From NCBI GenBank assembly GCA_035512775.1, contig DATKDI010000056.1, positions 39,649 through 103,648 on the forward strand: a stretch of 64,000 nt of DNA, read 5' to 3'. Each line of letters starts with the position of its first letter. Position 1 is the first letter of the stretch. This DNA comes from JAJNBA01 sp035512775. GTDB lineage: Bacteria; Actinomycetota; UBA4738; HRBIN12. The notes beneath the pieces are model-generated. The model saw nothing but the letters and a program-made list of their open reading frames with translations. It did not search any database and was not told the DNA's origin. This document shows positions 17,229-25,693 of this stretch, piece after piece. Made by a program: the position numbers and the translations under genes.

Positions 17229-17996
17229 ATGGACGGGCCGTCCCCTGCCGCCGCTGATCCTTTCGAGGTCTCGGTCGGTGTCGTCAGGGACGCGAACGCT
17301 CGCGGGATCCCGCTCAAGCTCCTCGGGGGCCAGGCGGTCCGGCTCCTGTGTCCGCTCTTCCCTCACCGCGCCCGCGAGGACCAGGACATGGATTTCGCCT
17401 GCGTCTCCTCGAAGAAGCGTGACGTGATCGCGTTCTTCGCCGAGCAGGGCTTCCTGGGCGACCAGCGCTTCAACACGCTCCACGGCGATCGGCAGATGTA
17501 TTTCACGACCGCCGACGGCAAGACGTCGGTGGACGTGGTCATGGACCGACTCAACATGTGCCACGTGCTCGACTTCGGCGACCGGATCGACCGGTTGCCG
17601 GACACCCTCGATGTCGCGGATCTCCTCCTCACGAAGCTCCAGGTCGTGGAGCTCAACGAGAAGGACGTCCACGACATCGTCCACCTCCTCTCGGGGTACG
17701 AGGTGAAGCCCGGGGACGATCCACGGACGGTCGGGATGGACCGGATCGGCAGGATCGTCGCGGGGGACTGGGGCTGGTGGCGGACCGTCACGATGAACCT
17801 CGACAAGATCGCGCACTTCGCGGAGGAGCAGCACGGCGACCTGGTGCCGGATGCCCGCGTGTTCGACCCCGCCGAGCAGGCCCGCCAGCTCCGCGGATGC
17901 TGCGACGAGGTCCCCAAGCCGCTGAAGTGGAAGCTCCGCGCGAAGGTCGGGGACCGGGTCCAGTGGTACCAGTTGCCCGAGGAGGTAGGCCACTGA
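17229..17996 (+). CDS. AbiEii/nucleotidyltransferase-like protein
   Basis: The 255-residue protein has the elements of an AbiEii-type nucleotidyltransferase fold: LKLLGGQAVRLL near residue 36, then an acidic pair in QDMDFAC near residue 58, and a third acidic site in TSVDVVMD near residue 105. The conserved lysine-bearing block DLLLTKLQVVELNEKDVHDI follows. Such proteins transfer NMP to a target, and AbiEii relatives act as toxins, but no cognate antitoxin gene is adjacent. Stand-alone members of unknown role also exist. Leaderless expression is suggested by TAGCGT 7 nt upstream. The next gene, a metallophosphoesterase, begins about 70 nt downstream on the same strand. Confidence 0.65.
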   Translation: MDGPSPAAADPFEVSVGVVRDANARGIPLKLLGGQAVRLLCPLFPHRAREDQDMDFACVSSKKRDVIAFFAEQGFLGDQRFNTLHGDRQMYFTTADGKTSVDVVMDRLNMCHVLDFGDRIDRLPDTLDVADLLLTKLQVVELNEKDVHDIVHLLSGYEVKPGDDPRTVGMDRIGRIVAGDWGWWRTVTMNLDKIAHFAEEQHGDLVPDARVFDPAEQARQLRGCCDEVPKPLKWKLRAKVGDRVQWYQLPEEVGH

Positions 17997-18066
17997 CGCC
18001 TCGGCTTTCCCATGGCGCAACACCCCTGGCTTGCGCTCGGGCGGTCCTCGGCGGAAGATTCCCCCG

Positions 18067-19011
18067 GTGAAGATCTTCTTCGTGACCGACCTCCACGGGT
18101 CGGAGATCTGCTGGAAGAAGTTCCTGAACGCCGGGGCGTTCTACGACGCCGACGTCGTCATCCTGGGCGGTGACGTCACGGGCAAGGCGATGGTCCCCAT
18201 CGTGCAGCGGGCCAACGGCACCTGGGAGGCCTCCCTCCAGGACCATCGCGACACCCTGGAGTCCGAGGATGCGATCGTCGAGTTCGAGAAGCGCGTGATG
18301 AACCGCGGCTATTACCCGATCCGGGTCTCGGACCAGGAGTACGTCGCGATGCAGGAGGACGAGGACCTCGTCGACAAGCGCTTCAAGGAGGTCATGCTCG
18401 ACGGCACCGAGCGGTGGATCGGGATGGCGGAGGAGAAGCTCGCCGGTACCGGGATCCGCGTGATCGCCTGCCCCGCGAACGACGACATGTTCGAGATCGA
18501 CGACCTGCTCACCGGCGCCCAGGTCGTCGAGACCGGCGACGAGGAACATCCCATCCGCCTGGGCGACTTCACGATGGTCTCGATGGGGTGGACCAACCCG
18601 ACGCCCTGGAACACGTTCCGAGAGGCCGAGGAGCCGGAGCTGGCGACGCGGATCGATCGAGCGCTCGAGGCGGCCACGGACCCGGAGACGACGATCTTCA
18701 ACTTCCATGCACCGCCCTACGGATCCAAGCTCGACAACGCGCCGGCGCTGAACCCCGACCTCACCTACGTGTCGGGCGGCCAGGCGATCAGGCCGGTCGG
18801 ATCGACGTCCGTGCACGAGTCCATCAAGCGGTTCCAACCGCTGCTGTCGCTGCACGGACACATCCACGAGAGCAAGGGCGCGACCAAGATCGGGAAGACG
18901 TTGGCGCTGAACCCGGGCAGCTCGTACGAGGAGGGGATCTTGCAGGCCGCGGTGGTGAACATCGACGAGAAGAAGCGGAAGATCAAGAACTACCAACTGG
19001 TGAACGGCTAG
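18067..19011 (+). CDS. Metallophosphoesterase, paralog 1
   Basis: The 314-residue enzyme has the calcineurin-like metal ligands in order: DLHGS near residue 9, GGDV near residue 36, a NDD block near residue 140, NFHAPP near residue 218 and GHIHES near residue 263. It would hydrolyse a phosphomono- or phosphodiester. The GTG at 18067 places DLHGS at the normal distance from the N-terminus; an upstream in-frame start adds twelve residues without homology. It is clearly paralogous to the protein encoded at 22211, and the two bracket an APC permease and an aldehyde dehydrogenase. Substrate is unknown. Confidence 0.88.
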   Translation: MKIFFVTDLHGSEICWKKFLNAGAFYDADVVILGGDVTGKAMVPIVQRANGTWEASLQDHRDTLESEDAIVEFEKRVMNRGYYPIRVSDQEYVAMQEDEDLVDKRFKEVMLDGTERWIGMAEEKLAGTGIRVIACPANDDMFEIDDLLTGAQVVETGDEEHPIRLGDFTMVSMGWTNPTPWNTFREAEEPELATRIDRALEAATDPETTIFNFHAPPYGSKLDNAPALNPDLTYVSGGQAIRPVGSTSVHESIKRFQPLLSLHGHIHESKGATKIGKTLALNPGSSYEEGILQAAVVNIDEKKRKIKNYQLVNG

Positions 19012-19043
19012 ACGGCCGTTCCGAACCCTGGGAGGGGGTGCAG

Positions 19044-20681
19044 ATGGCCGCGGTAGGTGAAGCTCCTACCTTGTTCCTGCGGAAGGCGACCGGCTTGGTG
19101 AAGGGCTGGTCGAAGTTCGACGCCTTCCTCTACTCGTTCATGTCGGTCAACTTCGTCACACTGGGATTGTTCTTCGCGTTCTCGGTGCTCGCGTTCGTGC
19201 CGACGGGCCAGATCCTGCCGGCGCTGCTGATCAGCGGCGTGTTCGTTTCGTTCCTCGTCGTCACGTACGCCGGTCTCATCTCGGTGATGCCACGCGCCGG
19301 TGGGGACTACGTGTGGCAGAGTCGCGTGCTCGGCGGTGGCATCGCGTTCGTGCTGTCGATCACCGGATGGTGGTTCATCCTGTGGTACTGGGCCCCGATC
19401 TACGGGAACATCCTCAACGTCGAGGTGTTCCAGCCGCTCGCGGCGATCTTCAAGCTCGATGGCGCTAGCGAGTTCCTCGCTTCGAACAACGGCCTGTTCT
19501 TCGTGTGCGCGGTGACGGTGCTCCTCGCCGGCTATCTCGTCTCCCTCGGCATGGAGGGGTACGCCAAGGTGCAGAAGATCTGCTTCTACATCGGCATGGC
19601 CGCGCTCGGTGTCGTCTTCCTGGTGATGCTGTTCGGCTCACAGAGCGGATTCCAGAACGCCTTCAACCAGGAGGCGGCGAACCTGTTCGGCGCGAGCGGC
19701 GACGTGTACACCCAGACGATCGAGATGGGGACCGTGAACAACGGCGGGCCCATCGTGCCGGAGCTCGGCCTCACACCCTTCTTCGGGCCGACGCTGCTGC
19801 TGGTGCCGTTCCTCTGCTTCTGGATCCTGTGGCCGAACTGGGGCGCGACGCTCTACGGCGAGGTCCGCGGCGCGAGCGACTTCAAGCGGGTCATGAGCGG
19901 GATGATGTGGGGCCTGTGGATCACCGTCGCCGTGGCGTTGGTGTTCGTCTCCCTCGCGGACAAGTTCTTTGGGTGGGAGTTCTTCAACGCCGCGAACCTG
20001 AACTATTGGGCAACGGTCTACGGGTTCGGGGAAGCGACGATGCCGGTGTGGTCCTACCCGCCGCTCCTCGCGAGCTTCTACTTCCACAGTGAGCTGATCT
20101 CTGCGTTGCTCATCCTGGCGTTCGGTGCGTGGTTCTTGGGATGGGCCGGCACGTTGTTCCTGTCGTCGACCCGGGTGATCTTCGCGGCGGCGTTCGACCG
20201 GATCCTGCCGGAGAAGGTCGCCGACGTGTCGGAGCGACGCCACGTGCCGGTCTGGGCCCTGATCCTGATGCTGGTGCCGGCGTTGATCGTCAGCGCGTTC
20301 TACGCGTACACATCGACGTTCAGGACCTGGATCCTCGACGCGACGCTCGTGATCGCGGTGACGTTCCTCGGCTCCGCGATCGCGGCGATGATCCTCCCGT
20401 GGAGGAAGAAGCGACTGTACGAGAGCTCGCCGATGGCGCGGTACAAGGTGGGCGGGATCCCGCTGATCACCGTCGCCGGGTTCCTCACGGCCGGGTTCCT
20501 CGTCTTCAACCTGTACCACTGGTTCACGAACGAGCTCTACGCCATCAACGACCCCGATTCGCTCGTGTTCATGGGGTCGATGTACCTGTTGGCGCTCGTC
20601 GTGTACGTGGTCGCGAAGGTCGTGCGGAAGAGCCAGGGGATCGACCTCGGGGCGATCCACAAGGAGATCCCGGTCGAGTAG
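19044..20681 (+). CDS. APC-family amino acid/amine permease
   Basis: This 545-residue integral membrane protein has about twelve to fourteen helices and the APC-superfamily layout; the segment MPRAGGDYVWQSRVLG matches the conserved helix-2 region of amino acid/polyamine permeases. It would import or exchange an amino acid or amine. A GGGAGGGGG ribosome site precedes the ATG, and the gene starts 32 nt after the metallophosphoesterase stop. A strong hairpin follows the stop. Because metallophosphoesterases and an aldehyde dehydrogenase surround it, the substrate may be an amine that is oxidised inside the cell (inference). Confidence 0.9.
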   Translation: MAAVGEAPTLFLRKATGLVKGWSKFDAFLYSFMSVNFVTLGLFFAFSVLAFVPTGQILPALLISGVFVSFLVVTYAGLISVMPRAGGDYVWQSRVLGGGIAFVLSITGWWFILWYWAPIYGNILNVEVFQPLAAIFKLDGASEFLASNNGLFFVCAVTVLLAGYLVSLGMEGYAKVQKICFYIGMAALGVVFLVMLFGSQSGFQNAFNQEAANLFGASGDVYTQTIEMGTVNNGGPIVPELGLTPFFGPTLLLVPFLCFWILWPNWGATLYGEVRGASDFKRVMSGMMWGLWITVAVALVFVSLADKFFGWEFFNAANLNYWATVYGFGEATMPVWSYPPLLASFYFHSELISALLILAFGAWFLGWAGTLFLSSTRVIFAAAFDRILPEKVADVSERRHVPVWALILMLVPALIVSAFYAYTSTFRTWILDATLVIAVTFLGSAIAAMILPWRKKRLYESSPMARYKVGGIPLITVAGFLTAGFLVFNLYHWFTNELYAINDPDSLVFMGSMYLLALVVYVVAKVVRKSQGIDLGAIHKEIPVE

Positions 20682-20704
20682 CGACCGGGATCGACGGAGT
20701 GGGT

Positions 20705-20728
20705 GGGGCGGCCCTTCGGGGCCGCCCC
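20705..20728 (+). terminator. GC-rich hairpin with UUCG tetraloop
   Basis: GGGGCGGCCC, TTCG and GGGCCGCCCC form a perfect 10-bp stem with a four-base loop between the permease stop (20681) and the next ATG (20752). No U-tract follows, so it may act as a weak or Rho-aided terminator or as an mRNA-stabilising processing element that sets different expression for the two genes. Confidence 0.6.
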
Positions 20729-20751
20729 GCCTCTTCCGGGGAGACGAAGAG

Positions 20752-22200
20752 ATGGCCAACGAGTACCGGATGCTGATCGGAGGCGACTGGGTCGCCTCCG
20801 AGAGCGGGGCCACGTTCGATGCGACGTCCCCGTCCACCGGTGAGGTGATCGGGTCGATCCCCGAAGGCACCAGGATCGACGCACAGCGGGCGATCAAGGC
20901 GGCGAACGATGCGTGGCGCGCATGGTCGGGGCTCTCGGCGTTCGACCGGGCGGCCGCGATGCGTCGCATCGCGGCCGCCATCGACGAGCGGCGGGAAGAC
21001 CTCGCGCTGACGCTCAGTCTCGATCAAGGCAAGCCGCTCAAGGCGGAGGCTCGCGACGAGGTCGAGGAGCTGATCTCCTACTTCGACATGGCGGCGGCCG
21101 ATGCGACCCGCCTCGAAGGCCTGATCCCTCCGAGTCTCGACGCCGGCAAGCGCGTGTTCCTGTATCGGGTCTCTCGCGGCGTGGTGGGCGTCATCAGCCC
21201 CTGGAACTGGCCGTACACGATGCCCGGCGAGATCGTCGCGCCGGCGCTCGCCGCCGGCAACGCCGTCGTGCTCGCGCCGGCGCCGACCACGAGCGTCTGC
21301 GCCGTGAAGCTCGCCGAGTGCATCGACGCGGCGGATCTCCCGCCGGGAGCGTTCAACCTGGTGACGGGTCCCGGTCCGGTCGTCGGCGACGAGGTGGCCG
21401 CCAACCCCGGGACGGCCGCGGTGGGATTCATCGGGTCGATCGCAACGGGGCACACGGTGGCCTCGCGTGCCGCCGGCAAGGAGCTCCTCCTCGAGATGGG
21501 TGGGAACGGACCGCTCGTGATCTGCGAGGACGCCGACCTCGACGCAGCGGTCGAAGCCACTCTGACCGCCTGTTTCCTGAACGCCGGCCAGAGCTGCACC
21601 GCCGGCGAGCGGATCCTCGTGCAGGAAGACGTGAAGGACGATTACCTGGCTCGGCTCTCCAAGGCCGTCGAAGAGCGCATCCGTCTCGGCGATCCGTTCG
21701 ACGACAGGACCACGATGGGCCCGGTCAACAACGAGCCGACGGCGGACAAGACGGAGCGTCACGTGACCGATGCGCAGGAGCGCGGAGCGACGGTCGTCAC
21801 CGGCGGTCATCGCGCGCCGTCTCTCGGGAGCGAGCTGTTCTTCGAAGCTACCGTGCTGGATGCCGTCACGGATGAGATGGACATCGCGCGAGAGGAGACG
21901 TTCGGCCCCGTGGTCCCGGTCACCCCGATCCGGGACGAACAACAGGCGATCGACCTCGTGCAGGATTCGCCCTACGGGCTGCTCTCGGCGATCTTCACGA
22001 AGGACCTCGGACGTGGTCTGCGCTTCGCGGAAGCGGTGCGCACCGGCTGGGTGAACGTCAACGAGGGAACGAACTACTGGGAGTCCCACCTCCCGTTCGG
22101 CGGCAGGGCAGGGTCTCGGAGCGGCGTGGGCCGCGTGGGCGGGCGCTTCTCGATGGAGCGGTTGACCGAGCTGAAGACGATCGTCGTCAACCTCGGCTAG
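20752..22200 (+). CDS. Aldehyde dehydrogenase (succinate-semialdehyde/lactaldehyde type)
   Basis: The 482-residue enzyme has SPWNWPYTMPGEIVAPALAAGN for cofactor binding, catalytic Glu in LEMGGNGP, catalytic Cys in NAGQSCTAGER and EETFGPVVPV. It resembles the NAD(P)-dependent succinate-semialdehyde/glycolaldehyde group and is distinct from the first aldehyde dehydrogenase in the window. It lies after a hairpin downstream of the APC permease and 10 nt before the second metallophosphoesterase gene, so it probably acts on the aldehyde derived from the imported amine. Confidence 0.92.
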   Translation: MANEYRMLIGGDWVASESGATFDATSPSTGEVIGSIPEGTRIDAQRAIKAANDAWRAWSGLSAFDRAAAMRRIAAAIDERREDLALTLSLDQGKPLKAEARDEVEELISYFDMAAADATRLEGLIPPSLDAGKRVFLYRVSRGVVGVISPWNWPYTMPGEIVAPALAAGNAVVLAPAPTTSVCAVKLAECIDAADLPPGAFNLVTGPGPVVGDEVAANPGTAAVGFIGSIATGHTVASRAAGKELLLEMGGNGPLVICEDADLDAAVEATLTACFLNAGQSCTAGERILVQEDVKDDYLARLSKAVEERIRLGDPFDDRTTMGPVNNEPTADKTERHVTDAQERGATVVTGGHRAPSLGSELFFEATVLDAVTDEMDIAREETFGPVVPVTPIRDEQQAIDLVQDSPYGLLSAIFTKDLGRGLRFAEAVRTGWVNVNEGTNYWESHLPFGGRAGSRSGVGRVGGRFSMERLTELKTIVVNLG

Positions 22201-22210
22201 GCGGATCGCG

Positions 22211-23191
22211 GTGGCCGGGACCCGTAGCGGCGCCACCCGGCTCTTCTTCGCGGCCGACATCCACGGCTCACAGGTCACGTTCCGCAAGTTCCTCGCGGCC
22301 GCGGAGTTCTACGGGGTCGACGCGCTCGTGTTCGGTGGCGACCTGATGGGGAAGGTCCTGGTGCCGATCGTCCGACGCAACGGCGGATTCCACGCTTCCT
22401 TCCAGGGGCGCGACGAGGAGTTCGGAGTCGACGGTCTCGAGCCGTTCACCCGCGCCGTGGAACAACCCGGTTTCTACTGGAAGGTCTTCGAGGGGGACGA
22501 GTACGAGGCCGTCGAGGCCGATCCGCTTGCGAAGCACGGGCTGTTCCACGAGCTCGCGTCGGCGAGGCTCGCCGAGTGGATCGAGCTCGCCGAGGAACGT
22601 CTGACAGGGACGGGGGTTCGGCTCTACCTCACCGGAGGGAACGACGACGAGCCTGCCGTCTTGGAGACGCTGGATCGCCACGAGGGTGAGCACGTCGTCG
22701 CGAGCGAGGGCCGACTGATCGAGCTGGACGGCGAGCACACGATGATCACGGTCGGCCTCTCGACCTTCACGCCTTGGGACACGCCTCGCGAAGCGAGCGA
22801 GGAGGAGATCACGCGGACGATCGAGGCCGCGGCCGACTTCGTTCCCGACATGGGCCGATGTGTGTTCAACCTCCACTGCCCCCCAAAGGACACCCCGATC
22901 GACACGTGCCTGAAGCTGGAGGTCCGTCCGGGTGAGCTTCCCCGGCCGATCCGGGAAGCGGGGCGGTTCGTCACCACGGGAGGTGGCAGTACGGCCGTGA
23001 GAGAAGCGATCCAGCGGTACCAGCCGCTCGTGGGGCTGCACGGTCACATCCACGAGTCGGGCGGTCGTTTCCGGATCGGCCGGACCCAGACGTTCAATCC
23101 CGGCAGCGAGTACGTCCAGGGGGTGCTCCAGGGCGTGATCGTGTCGCTGAAGCGGGGGAAGCTCGCCTCCTATCAGCACACACAGGGGTAG
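22211..23191 (+). CDS. Metallophosphoesterase, paralog 2
   Basis: This 326-residue calcineurin-like phosphoesterase has DIHGS, GGDL, GGNDDE, NLHCPP and GHIHES at positions matching paralog 1 at 18067, and the two share the same overall length and C-terminal NPGS motif. All metal ligands appear intact. GTG is the start, 10 nt after the aldehyde dehydrogenase stop. Keeping two diverged copies around a transporter and aldehyde dehydrogenase suggests related but different phosphoester substrates or a heteromeric enzyme. No family with this exact neighbourhood is recognised. Confidence 0.88.
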   Translation: MAGTRSGATRLFFAADIHGSQVTFRKFLAAAEFYGVDALVFGGDLMGKVLVPIVRRNGGFHASFQGRDEEFGVDGLEPFTRAVEQPGFYWKVFEGDEYEAVEADPLAKHGLFHELASARLAEWIELAEERLTGTGVRLYLTGGNDDEPAVLETLDRHEGEHVVASEGRLIELDGEHTMITVGLSTFTPWDTPREASEEEITRTIEAAADFVPDMGRCVFNLHCPPKDTPIDTCLKLEVRPGELPRPIREAGRFVTTGGGSTAVREAIQRYQPLVGLHGHIHESGGRFRIGRTQTFNPGSEYVQGVLQGVIVSLKRGKLASYQHTQG

Positions 23192-23201
23192 AGGCGTTCG
23201 G

Positions 23202-23207
23202 TAGTGT
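23202..23207 (+). promoter_or_regulatory. -10 box of dimethylglycine-dehydrogenase-like gene
   Basis: TAGTGT ends 10 nt before the ATG at 23218, with no Shine-Dalgarno sequence between them. Confidence 0.42.
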
Positions 23208-23217
23208 CGGCCACCTC

Positions 23218-25677
23218 ATGAAGGATCGAGCCCAGCTCGTCGTGATCGGGGCGGGGATCGTCGGCACGAGCGCCGCGTATCACCTGGCCGAGCTGGGTGT
23301 GACCGATGTCCTCGTGATCGATCAGGGCCCGTTGTTCGAGACCGGAGGCTCGACCTCGCACGCGCCCGGCCTCGTGTTCCAGACGAACGGCTCGCGGACG
23401 ATGTGCCGCCTCGCCCAGTACTCGGTCGATCTGTACTCGGGGCTCGAGGCGGACGGGCAGCCCGCCTGGTACGGCGTCGGCGGCATCGAGGTCTCGACGA
23501 CCCGAGAACGGACGGACGAGCTGAAGCGACGGCAGGGCTACGCGCGCGTCTACGGGATCGAGGGGACGGAGCTGCTCACGCCCGAGGAGACCGCCGAGCG
23601 GATCCCGATCCTGGACCCGGGTCACATCCTCGGCTCCTATTTCGTGCCCTCGGACGGTGTTGCCAAGGGCACTCGAGTGGCGGCGGCCCTCGCCGCGAAG
23701 GCTCAGGAGAAGGGCGTCACCTTCGAGGGTGGCGTCCGGGTGACCGGCTTCGACATCCGGGACGGCCGGGTGCACGGCGTCCGGACCGAGCAGGGAAACA
23801 TCGAGTGTGAATGGGTCCTGGTCTGCGCCGGGATCTGGGGCCCGACGATCGGACGGATGGCGGGGGTGCCGATCCCGCTTGCCGTGGTCCAGCACCAGCT
23901 CGTGTGGACGAAGCCTCTGAAGGAGCTCGCCGCCGACGCCGAGGAAGAGGTCGTCCACCCGATCCTCCGCCACCAGGACCTGTCGCTGTACTTCCGGCAA
24001 CAGAGCGATCGATACGCGCTCGGCAACTACCGTCACGAGCCGCTCCTGTTCGAGCCGGACGATCTCCGCCCCTACCGGGAAGACGAGCCGCAGCCGAGCG
24101 TCGAGCCGTTCACGCCCGAGCACTTCGAGGTTGCGTACGAGGAGAGCACGCGGCTGCTTCCACCGGTCAAGGACATGCTCGACGAGTCGACCGGGATCAA
24201 CGGCATGTTCTCGTTCACCCCCGACATGGGATCGGTCGTGGGCGAGTCGGCCGACATCCGCGGTTTCTGGATCTGCGAGGCGGTCTGGGTCACGCACGCC
24301 GGGGGCATGGGGAGGATGGCCGCCGAGTGGATCGCCGAGGGCGAGCCTTCTATGGACATGGCAGAAGCGGATGCGAACCGCTTCTACCCGTTCATGACGA
24401 CGAGTCCGTACGTTCGTGCGCGCGGCGCCCAGCAGTACCGCGAGGTCTACGACATCCTCCATCCGCTCCAGCAGATGTCGCATCCGCGCGAGCTGAAGCT
24501 CACGCCCTTCTACGCGCGCCACCGGGAGCTGGGCGGAGAGTTCTTCACCGGCGCCGGCTGGGAGCGGCCCCAATGGTTCGAGGCGAACCACGTGCTGACC
24601 GGCGCGCCGTGGGAGTCACGCACAGGTTGGGCCGCCCAGAACTGGTCGCCGTGCGTCGGGGCGGAGCACCTCGCGACGCGGGAGCGCGTCGCGATGTTCG
24701 ACATCACGCCGTTCGCGAAGTTCGACATCACCGGCGCTGATGCGCTCTCGTTCCTCGAGCGCATCAGCGCCAACAAGATCGATCGTCCCGTCGGGACGAT
24801 CGTCTACACCTCGATGCTCACGCCGTCGGGCGGCATCCGATGCGACCTCACCGTGACGCGCAAGGACGAGGACCGGTTCCGCGTCGTGACCGGCGGTGGG
24901 TCGGGGCAGCACGACCGAGCATGGCTGCTCACCCAGCGGCGCGAGGGCGAACGGGTCAACCTCACCGTCCGCACAGGATCGCTGTTCGCGCTCGGCCTGT
25001 GGGGCCCGAGGGCGCGCGACGTCCTCCAGGCCGTGACCGACGTCGACGTCTCGAACGACGCTTTCCCGTACATGACCGCGCAGTATCTGGATATCGGCGA
25101 GGTCGATCCGGTCTGGACCCAGCGGATCTCGTATGCGGGCGAGTTGGGGTGGGAGCTTTACGGGCAGATCGCGATGGGGCAGCGCGCGTGGGACGTCCTC
25201 TGGGAAGCGGGGAAGGAGCACGGCATCGTCGCGGCGGGAGGCGGTGCGTTCGACTCGCTCCGCCTCGAGAAGGGCTACCGGCTGTGGGGCCAGGACATCC
25301 ACACGGAGCACGACCCGTTCGAGGCCGGTCTCGGGTTCGCGGTCCGCATGGACAAGGGCGAGTTCCAGGGGCGAGAAGCCCTGCAGCGAAAGCTCGACCG
25401 CGGAGCCACCGAGAAGCTCGCGTGCATGACGTTCGACGATCCGACATCCGTGGTGATGGGCAAGGAGCCGATCCTGCACGACGGCCGCGTCGCCGGCTAC
25501 GTGACGAGCGCAGCCTTCGGCTACTCCGTCGGCTGCGGCATCGTCTACGGCTACCTCCCGGTCAACGTGGCCGTCGAGGGAACGCCCGTCGAAGTGGAAT
25601 ACTTCGGCGACCGTCTGGCGGCTACCGTTGCCGCCGAGCCGCTGTGGGACCCCAAGGGCGAGCGCCTTCGGGGCTGA
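23218..25677 (+). CDS. Dimethylglycine/sarcosine dehydrogenase-like FAD-GcvT fusion
   Basis: This 819-residue protein joins an N-terminal DAO-type FAD domain (GAGIVG, residues 11-16), a central FAO_M linker, and C-terminal GCV_T and GCV_T_C folate-binding domains (from about residue 450). The GGSTSHAPGL block places His48 where dimethylglycine and sarcosine dehydrogenases attach FAD covalently. Such enzymes oxidatively demethylate an N-methyl amine and hand formaldehyde to tetrahydrofolate, reducing ETF. EtfAB-EtfD genes are in this window. The exact amine is unknown. The next gene is another GcvT protein 16 nt downstream. Confidence 0.9.
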   Translation: MKDRAQLVVIGAGIVGTSAAYHLAELGVTDVLVIDQGPLFETGGSTSHAPGLVFQTNGSRTMCRLAQYSVDLYSGLEADGQPAWYGVGGIEVSTTRERTDELKRRQGYARVYGIEGTELLTPEETAERIPILDPGHILGSYFVPSDGVAKGTRVAAALAAKAQEKGVTFEGGVRVTGFDIRDGRVHGVRTEQGNIECEWVLVCAGIWGPTIGRMAGVPIPLAVVQHQLVWTKPLKELAADAEEEVVHPILRHQDLSLYFRQQSDRYALGNYRHEPLLFEPDDLRPYREDEPQPSVEPFTPEHFEVAYEESTRLLPPVKDMLDESTGINGMFSFTPDMGSVVGESADIRGFWICEAVWVTHAGGMGRMAAEWIAEGEPSMDMAEADANRFYPFMTTSPYVRARGAQQYREVYDILHPLQQMSHPRELKLTPFYARHRELGGEFFTGAGWERPQWFEANHVLTGAPWESRTGWAAQNWSPCVGAEHLATRERVAMFDITPFAKFDITGADALSFLERISANKIDRPVGTIVYTSMLTPSGGIRCDLTVTRKDEDRFRVVTGGGSGQHDRAWLLTQRREGERVNLTVRTGSLFALGLWGPRARDVLQAVTDVDVSNDAFPYMTAQYLDIGEVDPVWTQRISYAGELGWELYGQIAMGQRAWDVLWEAGKEHGIVAAGGGAFDSLRLEKGYRLWGQDIHTEHDPFEAGLGFAVRMDKGEFQGREALQRKLDRGATEKLACMTFDDPTSVVMGKEPILHDGRVAGYVTSAAFGYSVGCGIVYGYLPVNVAVEGTPVEVEYFGDRLAATVAAEPLWDPKGERLRG

Positions 25678-25693
25678 CCGCAAAGGAGCTTCG

